NCBI GenBank assembly: GCA_029339195.1
Contig: JAPTJF010000088.1
Coordinates: 1-64,000, forward strand
Direction: 5' to 3'
Source of the DNA: Micractinium sp. NFX-FRZ
Taxonomy: Eukaryota; Chlorophyta; Trebouxiophyceae; Chlorellales; Chlorellaceae
Length of the DNA: 64,000 bases
Each line of letters opens with the position of its first letter. The stretch's first letter is position 1. The position numbers and the translations under genes were made by a program. The notes beneath the pieces are model-generated. The model was not told where the DNA came from. It saw only the letters and a list, made by a program, of their open reading frames with translations, and did no database searches. Shown here one piece after another: positions 55,707 through 64,000 of the stretch.

Positions 55707-56432
55707 GGAACCCGGGCATGCCGTGCCTGTTCATCCCCGGCACCACACATATTGCCGCCAAGCATACCACAGGGTTCCTGCTGTGCAGCAGTAGTGCTTG
55801 GGTGGAGGGCGCCCACCTGCTGGCGTCCCGCACATGGCTGGGAGGCAGCATGCTGCGGCGCCCTCGTGCTGGCGTCGCTGCCGGGCAGTTGGTCAAACCA
55901 TGGGCAGGCATGCACGGCGGCACGGTGTCCCTACAGTGCATTTCTCCCTGCTGTACCTTCTGGCATAAGGCCGTCATAAAGCAGTCTACCGGGAGGCCCC
56001 CGCGCTCAGTCGTGCGCGCGCTCCCGCCTTTCTGCTTGTCGGCGGGGCGTGTGCCTACTGCAAGGAAACGGGACACTACTGTGAGGTGCGCGTGACGAAG
56101 GGCTGCTGAGGCCACAGCCGTTGCGCTTGCAACGAAACCCACAGCTTGGGCACGGACACCGCGCAGGCGGACGCCACCGGCCAATCAGCGACTTGCTGTG
56201 GATGTCCCTGAGTCCAAAAGAGCGACCATTGCGGCCCCGCTCTCAGTGCTGGGCTGGCGGCAGCGGCCCGCCGGTCGGCTCCGCCCCTGCCGCCAGCCGC
56301 TGCCTCGGGGCAAGTCTGCAGTGCTGCCGCCACTCCCTCTTGCATTGTGCCACCAGCGGTCATTCAGCTTGCTACTACCTTTGCTCTGCAGGTACACTGA
56401 GGTAGCGTGTGCCGCAGCCTGACAGTTGAGCC
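55707..56432. other. Intergenic region upstream of PEN-2
   Basis: This holds the sulfotransferase 3' flank and the PEN-2 promoter. A CCAAT box (GGCCAATCAGCG, CCAAT at 56181-56185) lies about 250 bp before the PEN-2 ATG. No gene recognised. Confidence 0.45.
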
Positions 56433-57256
56433 ATGGCGGAGGTGGGGGAGCTGTCGCTGCCGCCGGTGGAGGACGTGGACGGGCAGGTGCTGCCCGCGCT
56501 GCAGGCACGCCGCACCGCGCGGCTCTACTACTACCTAGGCTTTGCCGCGCTGCCCTGGTTCTGGGCCTGCAACATCTGGCTCTTCCTGCCAGACTTCTGG
56601 CATGGCAACCGCGACGCAGTGGTGACCAAGTGTGAGTTCAAGCGGCGTGGGTGTGGCGTGCTGTCGCATGCAACCGGCAGGGTGCGAGCGCGCTCGGCTA
56701 AGCTGTTGCCTGCGCACCACCATGCTGGCATGCAGCGGCAGCGGGGGTGCGGGGCCTGGGCGCCGAACACTGCGATTGTGCCTTGCCTCTGCCACCTTGT
56801 GCCTTGTCACAGCCTCCTCACACACAATGCGGAGCCGCACTGATGCCGCCTTGGCCTTTGCTGCTGCCACCGTCCCGCCGCGCTGCCTTTGCTGCAGATA
56901 CGCGGCGATCTGCACTGGGCTTTGTAGTCTACACAGCCCTGTTCTTGCCCTGGCTGCTGGTATACTTGATAGGTGGGGCGGGTTGCACAGCATGCATGGG
57001 GCCTGGAGCAGCTGTGCGGGTTGAGAGAAGAGTGCAGTGCGCACATATTTGCACCTGCGATGACTTCCTGAATGCTCGGGCCAAGGCCAGGAAGCAGGGC
57101 CTGGCCAGTGCGCCTGCTCGCGCACAGACACCTTTCCTTTCTCTTCCACCCCTTCTGCTACGTGTAGGCGGCGAGAAGGTGCTGGGCAAGTCTGCATATG
57201 ATGCACTGGACATCAACCGACTAGACCTGTCGGGCACCGGGCTCGGCGTGGGCTAG
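56433..57256 (+). CDS. PEN2: Gamma-secretase subunit PEN-2
   Basis: The three exons are 56433-56631, 56898-56972 and 57168-57256, giving 120 residues, slightly longer than the usual roughly 100. PEN-2 is the smallest subunit of the gamma-secretase intramembrane protease, with presenilin, nicastrin and APH-1. The family signature is clear: ARLYYYLGFAALPWFWACNI in the first membrane segment, then YTRRSALGFVVYTALFLPWL in the second, with the usual basic residues before it. The C-terminal tail (GKSAYDALDINRLDLSGTG) is diverged from the DYLSF motif of animal PEN-2. Intron phases are 1 and 1, and the last acceptor is TAG. Confidence 0.9.
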
Positions 57257-57343
57257 GGTCGAGGCACCCTGTCGGCAAGCAGCAGTAGCAGCGACAATGG
57301 TGCTTGGAACTTTGCACCATGTCCTTACTCTGTAGGCCTGTAT

Positions 57344-57360
57344 TGTAAAAAGTGGTGTAA
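57344..57360 (+). terminator. Green-algal polyadenylation signals of PEN-2
   Basis: Two TGTAA motifs (57344-57348 and 57356-57360), about 90-100 bp after the stop, match the polyadenylation signal used by green algae. Confidence 0.6.
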
Positions 57361-57446
57361 AAAGTGCACATCAGAAGAGGCATGCTTAGAGGACAAGAAA
57401 TGGCGGGCCACGTACGGTCAGCCCAGCCCATCAAGCAGCATAGGCC

Positions 57447-59925
57447 TCATGGGCTCTTGCTGTCGTAGCTCTTGGTAAAGGCACAGATCTCAGGGGCACA
57501 GTCCATGGAGGAGAACTCGTCCGCCAGACGGCTGCCCTTGCAATACTCTTTCCACTTGGGCATCATATTCGACGGGACAACCATACGACACTGCACACGG
57601 TCCACGGCATCCTTGATATATGGCATGATTGCCTCGCTCTCCCGCCCCTTATTTTTTCCGAAAAATCCCCACGCCTGGTCCCCCGTGCCTGAGGGGAAAA
57701 AAGGCGGGTAGGGCAGAGTGGAGATTGAGGGGAAGCAGAGGGAGCAGGGCAAGGCTTAGAGCAGAGCAAGTCGAGCCTTTGCTGCACAGCCACATGTTGG
57801 CACACGCCCCACCAGCCTGAGTGTGCAGCACATATAGGCAGGCTCCAGCCCGCCCGTGGCGGCCCAACCAGGTACCACATGCATGCTGACTTGGGCAACC
57901 GTGGTGCTGGCCAGGCCCACGGGAGACAGCTGAGCAAGGGCGCACAGTCAGACCAGATCCCCCTACCCACCATAGTAGCTGGTCAAAAGATCCTCGATCT
58001 GCGTGCAAGGAGTGGGACGGGAGGGGGCGTGAAAGGGCCGCAGGCGGGCGGTGCTGTCAGAGCGGCAGCACGCTGAGCATAGCATCTGCTGCATGCATCC
58101 GGCTGCACCGCAGCGGCCAATTATGCAAGTGCATGTCTTCCTGCGACTCACAATGTACACGCCGCCGGGGCGCACTGCCGCCCACAGACCCTCGAGTGAG
58201 GCCACTTGGTCCAAGGGGAAGTGCCTGGGTGGGCACCGGGCGGGCGTGGGGTCCAGGAGGACTCAGCGACACAGGCCCGGAAGCACTGGCGCAGCCAGCA
58301 GCACGCCTGTGTCCACACAACAGCAATTTGGCAGAGGTACGCCACTTACGCCCAGCCAGGCCAGCCCAGCCCAGCAGCCACCCGCATCACCCGCCGTCAT
58401 CCACAATCAGGTCGTAGCCAACTTTGGACGCCGTTTTGCGAACCGCAGCCATCACTTTCTCGTCAGTCTGGCTGCCCGTGAAGAGCCGTCCACCAGTGCT
58501 CTCAATCTGCTTGCGGTGCTTCTCGGCACACTCCTTGTCAAGCTCGACATAGGAAATAGAGGCCTTGGGAAACATCGTGCGCCATGTCTGGGTGGGCCAG
58601 GGGAGGCAGGCAGGGCGTCAGTGTGCCGGCCAGGCAGCACATGGCCGCCAGAGGTTGAGATGCTTGCAGCAGTTGATAGCACCACAGTGGCGCCTGCATG
58701 GCTTCCTGCCGACAGTGGTGGGCTTCAACACCACAGGCACTACTGCAATCTACCCCGTTATGTTTGCATCGATCTGAAAACACTGAACTGGGCACACCTT
58801 GAAGCTCGAGCCAGGCGGGTGCAGCTCTGGCTGCCACATCACGCAGCCCAGCCCAATTTCCAGGATGCGCAGCGGGGTGTCCTTTGGCAGGTGCCCAAGG
58901 TACTTCTGCAGCAGGGGTGGAAATGCTGTGAGAGCGGGGAGAGGGGGCGGGGGGGAGGGCAGGGGAGGGGCGGCAGTGCGGCTGCTGCAAAGCAGTCTGA
59001 TCAAGCATGCACCCGTTGGCCACCCATCGGCTGCCCTGGGCACGGCATGGGCCACTTTTGGGCCCCCGGATTGCAGCCCGGGCAATCAAGCCTCCTTGCA
59101 TAATTGAGGCGCCTGCTACCTCATTACCGCTCCACCCACCTGGTACATGAACTCGTAGTGGTGGGACCGCTCCACTGGAGCGCCAGGCGCACGCACTTTG
59201 TCCGTTCCCGAGGCAGCTGCAATGTGGTAGAAGCGGTCACTGTACGCAGTGACGGGTGACGCGTCCTGCAGGGTTGGCAGTGAGTCAGGCAAAAGTGAGA
59301 AGCAGGGAAAGTTCATCTGAGGCCCAGCTCTGCCTCACCACCTTGCACTGCCTCATGCCCCCATACCCAGCAGCCTGAGAAGCATCAACAGTGCTGCCTG
59401 GACGTGAGCACAGGGAGCACAGGGGTGCAGGACTTCAGGACTGGCCTTCCTAACAGAAGCCAGGGCGCTGCCAGAAGGTGAGAATGCTATGCCGCCACCT
59501 CCAAGCCCCATGATCCAGTGGGCCACGAAACCTGCAGACAGTGGGTGGTGGTAGCTGTGACATTGGCGCTTGCAACGTCGGCACTTGGCCCGAAGCGGCG
59601 TACTGAACAATGCCGATGTCATGATCTCTGCAAATGTCAACTCAAAGGCAGCACATTGGCACGTGAAACCAGCTGTATGCCTATACACCCACCCCGCGCC
59701 CCGCCTGGCCAGACCACAGGCGGCGACAGCAGTGGCGGGGCAGCGGCGGGGCTGCAGCTGCAACACGCCCGGGCTGGCGGCCGCAGGGCACAGATCAGAG
59801 TGCGCCGACAGCCGGCCACGCGGCGCGAGGGCGAAGGGCAGGGCAAAGTCACTCGCCAGTCGCATACCCGCAGCAAACGTGAATATGAAAGGTGCGAGCT
59901 CGGTCAGTTTTTTGGGGTGCCTCAT
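57447..59925 (-). CDS. SAM-dependent methyltransferase, macrocin O-methyltransferase-like
   Basis: Firm exons are 59265-59140, 58905-58798, 58587-58391, 58224-58152, 57998-57971 and 57688-57447 (257 residues, phases consistent). Landmarks are SDRFYHIAAASGTDKV, YEFMYQKYLGHLPKDTPLRI, the SAM-binding LEIGLGCVM, TWRTMFPKASISYVELDKEC, YDLIVDDGG, GLWAAVRPGGVYI and IEDLLTSYYG. This order is typical of the demethylmacrocin O-methyltransferase-like family found in algae and bacteria. A tentative first exon starts at 59925 (MRHPKKLTELAPFIFTFAAG), which looks like a signal anchor; its junction is unresolved. The substrate is unknown, though a sugar is plausible from the family. Confidence 0.8.
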
Positions 59926-60592
59926 TCTGGCCTTTGATGTGCAAATTAAATAGCCAGTTATGCAAAAGAGCCTGTGTCAACCTTAAAATTTTGAACTGCT
60001 GGCACCGCTGTTGTGCCACGTCGTCAGCTCTCAACTCCCACTTAATCCTGAAAGTTGGGACTCCTTGGCATTCACTTCTGGGTCGGTGAGGAGTGCTCCC
60101 CTGTTACCCTCCACACGTACCCGCTTGCTCTCATCCCGCACTGCGGTCTCTCAGGCAGTGGCCCATTACCCGGCCACCAGAGCAGCAGGCACGAGGTCGT
60201 GCCGACAGAACCACCTCGTTTGCTTAGGCGCCACGCAGCACCCGGCTGTTGGTGCGGGGATGCATCATATTGTGCATCGCCTGGAACAGCCAGCTCAGGA
60301 AGCGCGTAAGTGTGTATGTGCCTCCATAGATGTGGGTGGTGCTTGCGCCCTCGCCCCTCCCGTACCGGCTGGCGGATGGCAGAGCTTGCTCCGCTGGGAC
60401 TAAAGCATTAGGTCAGGCTAGCGGGCACAGTCCCGAACCTGGCCGGAAGCAACGCCCCTTTCTAGAACGGGAAGTGTGTGGAGGGGTTGCTTGGGACCTG
60501 ACAAGGGTGGGGATATTCAAACAGCAGTTATTCAAACATGATTCAAAGCCAAGGTGTGACTGAGACGTGAGCAGGAGAAGCGCACCACAGCG
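59926..60592. other. No gene seen
   Basis: Intergenic, between the methyltransferase 5' end and the CCB2 3' end, both on the minus strand. No repeat or RNA gene recognised. Confidence 0.4.
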
Positions 60593-62028
60593 TCAAGCCT
60601 GACTGAGGGCAGAGTGCAGCTTAGCTGCCACCGCCGCTGCCCACGCCCGCTCCTTCCCGCTTAGCGCGCGCGGCCGCTCTGACATCAGCAGCAGCAGGCC
60701 TTGCTTTGAGCCAGCATCCCCTGCTGCCATGCCGGCAGTGTTCAAAGGAAGCAGGGGCTGAGCCAACAGTGACTCTGCGCCCTCTGGCACGCCTGACCAG
60801 CCGGCAGCCCCAGCCTTGGTGACGGCAGCACGGTCTGGGCAATAGGACGGCGCTCCTGCTGCTGCAGCCTGCTGCCAGCCGCTGCCGCCGCCGCTCAGCG
60901 CCGCCAGCACTGCCGCTGGGTCGGCTTTGCCGCCAGCTGCCAGGGGCACACCGCCGGGCAGCGCCAGCAGGCCACGTGCCAGAACGGCGCGGCCATCCCA
61001 GAACACTGCCAGGCCGCAAATGTTGGTGTTGAGCAGCAGTGCGTAGGACGCCCACGCCAGCTCCTGCAGGTGTTGCAAGTCAGGAAATGCGAATGTGGGT
61101 TGGTGGAGAGGAACAATGACACATTCAGCATGTGTGTCACATTGACTAGCAAGCAGCAAAGCAAGTGCAAAGTAGCAGCAGAATGTGACACCGTGCCTGC
61201 CAGCCGCTTAGCCAGTCGGGTACCCCTCCTCGCGTGCCGTTTGAACATCTTGGTCCAGTTCACAGCCCGGCTGGCACCAGTCAGCCCTGTGTCACGACCC
61301 CAATGGCCCCGCTGCCCATGGCGCTCAAAACTTTCTTCCCCTACCTGCTTGGTGGCCTCTGTCATGCCCGGCTGCAGCGCAAACACTGAGCTGGCACCTG
61401 CCACGCTGGCAGCGGCTGCCTGCCGCCCCCGTCCCGGCTGCAGCTCCTTGAGGCGCTGCTCGATGGTGGGCGTTACCGCCGCCACCGCTGCCAGAGCTGC
61501 GCCCAGCGCCTCGGCACGCAGCTGCAGCATCAGACACAGGTGGGCAGGAGCCAGGCAGGAGGTGGGTGCAGCTTGGTTGTGATGGTGGCACGACAGCAAG
61601 CACGTGCAACAGCTGCTGTGGCTGGCGCCATGCAGTACCCAAACATGCATTGCTTCAAAGCAATCATTAGTGATGAAGCGCGCTAGACTAGGTGCACGTG
61701 GCACACCCGGCACGCCACTTGCCTGTGCATCGGAGGGCTCCCCACCCAGCAGGTGGTTGATGATCAGCCCGGCAGCACCCACGCCGCCCACAATGCGTGG
61801 CACAAGCGCATCGGCATCATCATTGCCCAGGGTAAATCGAAACACTGCAACCTCCGACTCATCGGCGGCAGCAGAGCAGCGTTGCAGGGCGGCGCGCCGG
61901 GTCGGCAGCCAGCCTGGCTGCTGGGGCGTCGTGCGCAGCGCCGGCTGTGCGGCTGTCACGGCAGGAGCACGAATGTGAGCCATAGGTCGGGTGAGCGCGG
62001 GCCGGACGGCCGCACCGCAGGAGGCCAT
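60593..62028 (-). CDS. CCB2: Cytochrome b6f cofactor assembly protein CCB2 (HCF208)
   Basis: The three exons are 62028-61723, 61521-61345 and 61063-60593, giving 317 residues. CCB2 is an inner-plastid membrane protein that, with CCB4, attaches the covalent heme ci to cytochrome b6. The N-terminus (MASCGAAVRPALTRPMAHIR) is a plastid transit peptide. The conserved core reads VAVFRFTLGNDDADALVPRI, a membrane segment IVGGVGAAGLIINHLL, LRAEALGAALAAVAAVTPTI, ELAWASYALLLNTNICGLAV, and later GAESLLAQPLLPL. The first intron begins with GC (CAG|GCAAGT). The frame is open upstream to 62064 without ATG, so the start at 62028 is the first ATG. Confidence 0.9.
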
Positions 62029-62330
62029 CGCCAAAAGGGTGCGAGCTGTGGCTAGCGCTGTCAAAGAGCAGAGTCACAAGCGCAGCAGTGCACGTTGAAG
62101 AAATGTGCGTCAAAAGGTGGCCCAGCTTTGCAGGTGACTGGCAGACTTGTCCACGCTGGGGCACCTCCAACCAGCGCCCCGATGGACATAAACTACGTCC
62201 CTGGCGGAGCTCTGCACACGAAACGGCTGAAGCCTCCCTGTTCCCTTATATCCTCAAAGTGGCAGGTTGATTACATGGCGGCACACATCAAGTGCTGTAG
62301 GCCAAGCAAAAGAAGTTGCTCCTGCGGTGG
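62029..62330. other. Intergenic region, CCB2 promoter side
   Basis: Between the CCB2 start and the bL21m stop, on the same strand. Nothing specific recognised. Confidence 0.4.
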
Positions 62331-63655
62331 TCATTGCCCGACTGCCGCTGCTGCCGCCACTGCCTCCGCTGCCTGCTCTGCCTCAGCAATGCCATGCACA
62401 TCCAGAATGCGCAGCGTAGTCAGCGGCTGCAGGCAGGTTGGGCAGATGCCGACAAGATGAGTATGCGGTTGTTTGTGCAGGTGGAGCCTCAGGTTCAAGC
62501 ACCACACGCATCTCACTGACGGCTAGACAAGGACGCACAGCACAGGACACAGCACCCTGACTGCGAAGCAGCAGCAGAACAGCGCTACCACCTCTGCAAT
62601 CCCACCTGGCGATGCCCACGCAGGCGCCGCGAGTTCTTCCGGCGCCGCTTGTGGAAGATGAGCACCTTGCCATCCAGGAACTGCTCCTGCAGCCAGCAAG
62701 TAAAGAAATGCACTGTTAGGAGAGGCAGTGTTTGCTGCTACACAGCAAGAGAAGGTCTTGCCATCCATGATATGCTCCTGCAGCGGGGTGAAACGTACGC
62801 AGGCAGGAGAAAAAGGGTGGAAGAACACGGGTGGAAGATAAGCACCTTGCTGTCCAGGAACTGCTCCTGCCTCAGTCAGGGGTAGAACACCGCAAGCGGA
62901 AGGGCGGAGGGAAGGGTGGAGGGCTCAGCACAAGGGGTGCGCACTGGTTTGGCAGCGGTGTGTGCGCCTGCATGCGTTGAGACATACCCTGCTGCTACAG
63001 TGCAGACGAGCAAGCCTCCAGCTGAGCTGGCCCCCCCCCGATGCAGGCAACGACGGGCCCTACAGCGCACCCCAAGCACACTGCAGCACCACCGCGCACG
63101 AGAACCAACCGCTCCTGCACCCCTTGCCCCACGCACCTCCACGACCGCGGTGACGGCTGCCTCGGGAACATATGGCCTGCCAATCACCGTCTCTACCTGC
63201 GACCCCAGCAGCAGCACCCGGCGCAGCTCCAGCCGATCGTTCACGTCAACCCCCGACAGCTTCTCCACAACGACGACGTCGTTGGGGGTGACCTTGTACT
63301 GCGTGCCGCCCACTTCAACGACTGCAAACACGCGCTTGGGGGTCACGCTGTACTGCTCGCTAATGGGGTCTGCCAGGCGCACATAGACGTCTGGCAGCAC
63401 CGCTGCCTGCTGCGCTGCCGCCGCTGCCGCAGCCGCCGGCTCTGCTGCCGCCGCCGCTAGTGCTGAGGCGGCAAACCCATGGCGCTGCTGCGTGCTTCTC
63501 CAGGGGCTGCTGAGCTGCTGCTGCCGCCAGAGGTGCTGCTGCTGCTGCTGCCAGGCCGCTAGGGCGCAGGCTGGAGCCGCCTGCAGCTGCCACATGCCCT
63601 CGCAGGCGGCAGGCAGCAGCCGAGCCAGCGCTCGGGTGCCTGTTCTGAGCGCCAT
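62331..63655 (-). CDS. Ribosomal protein bL21, mitochondrial type
   Basis: The three exons are 63655-63137, 62686-62606 and 62426-62331, all phase 0, giving 231 residues. The N-terminus (MALRTGTRALARLLPAACEG) and an Ala/Gln-rich region form an organelle presequence. Its Arg-rich, acidic-poor character favours mitochondria over plastid, though not decisively. The bL21 core is clear: VFAVVEVGGTQYKVTPNDVV, EKLSGVDVNDRLELRRVLLL, VIGRPYVPEAAVTAVV, EQFLDGKVLIFHKRRRKNSR and RLRGHRQPLTTLRILDVHGI. An Ala-rich acidic tail follows. Two decayed copies of the exon 2 start lie in intron 1. Confidence 0.9.
62754..62783 (-). repeat. Decayed bL21m exon 2 copy (nearer)
   Basis: This reads EHIMDGKTFSC behind CTGCAG, against EQFLDGKVLIF of the functional exon starting at 62686. 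It is intronic. Confidence 0.6.
62831..62873 (-). repeat. Decayed bL21m exon 2 copy (farther)
   Basis: This reads EQFLDSKVLIFHP behind GAGGCAG, against EQFLDGKVLIFHK. It is the best preserved copy; similarity ends just before the basic RRRKNSRR segment. Confidence 0.7.
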
Positions 63656-64000
63656 GCTGGGCCGCAGGGCCGGCGCGAGCTACGCTGGACGTGCCGGAGT
63701 GCGGGGATGGCTCTTGCTGGCGCTGGCAGGCGGGTGGAGGCCAAATGAAGGAGACGCCTGAAAGCGATATAGATTTGCTGGGAGCACGCGCAGGGTTTGG
63801 GTTGAAGGCGGTGTACATTCAGAGTGTACTGCATGCAGAGCTCAGCGTGCAGGCACCCCAAGGAGTGGCAGGTCCGCGCTGTTTGCACCAATTCAATCCC
63901 CCATTCATTTCACCCGTGCAATTCACCTACAGCCTACTCTCCTTGGGGGCTGCCATTCTGAATCTCTTCAGACGGGGGCAAGAGGAGGCTATTTCACAGC
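63656..64000. other. Upstream flank of bL21m
   Basis: Probable promoter and 5' untranslated region of the minus-strand bL21m gene. No other gene recognised before the window ends. Confidence 0.4.

Noticed and set aside
1..64000. tRNA, rRNA, CRISPR or replication-origin features
   Set aside because: Reading both strands, I found no cloverleaf with A and B boxes, no rRNA segment and no regularly spaced direct repeats. The tandem repeats present are coding or intronic.

Overview
The window is nuclear DNA of a unicellular green alga, most likely a trebouxiophyte of the Chlorella type (inferred). It is GC-rich, genes are packed on both strands, and most coding exons are 30-300 nt with GT..AG introns whose acceptor is very often CTGCAG. 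Plastid-targeted photosynthesis genes (HCF136, CCB2), hydroxypyruvate reductase, kinesin, NIP7, PEN-2 and a mitochondrial-type bL21 occur together. I see no tRNA, rRNA, CRISPR or prokaryotic feature. Gene models were built by hand from reading frames, splice-site phase and protein similarity; most were checked by summing exon lengths to whole codons.

Layout. 1-11 kb: 3' end of an unknown gene, a small two-helix membrane protein (-), a putative N-myristoylated protein (+) with a truncated tandem copy, and a long Q-rich unknown gene (+). 11.8-15.6 kb: HCF136 (-). 15.7-28.8 kb: a mosaic of segmental duplications. It holds a 5' fragment of NIP7, a roughly 420-bp inverted repeat around a cyclin-like fragment, a transit-peptide/TM/coiled-coil gene (-), the C-terminal half of hydroxypyruvate reductase (-), a fragment of the last HCF136 exon, and the complete NIP7. 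29-37 kb: a coiled-coil membrane protein gene and a decayed non-LTR retrotransposon, together bracketed by a nearly perfect 145-bp direct repeat. 37.4-43.1 kb: a SAP-TM-degenerate AAA+ protein (-) and an unknown nuclear-looking protein (-). 43.3-57.3 kb: CENP-E-like kinesin, an RS-domain splicing-type protein, a membrane sulfotransferase and PEN-2, all +. 57.4-63.7 kb: a SAM-dependent methyltransferase, CCB2 and bL21m, all -.

Themes. HCF136 and CCB2 build photosystem II and cytochrome b6f; HPR belongs to photorespiration. NIP7 (60S biogenesis) and bL21m serve ribosomes. The most unusual patterns are: (1) decayed partial exon copies sitting in introns just upstream of the functional exon in at least four genes; (2) a head-to-head HCF136-NIP7 pair that looks duplicated with reciprocal loss; (3) a NIP7 start codon split by an intron; (4) a SAP-TM-pseudo-AAA+ gene reminiscent of torsin/LAP1 nuclear-envelope proteins; (5) a retroelement carrying a 2A-like motif and an OTU-like motif.
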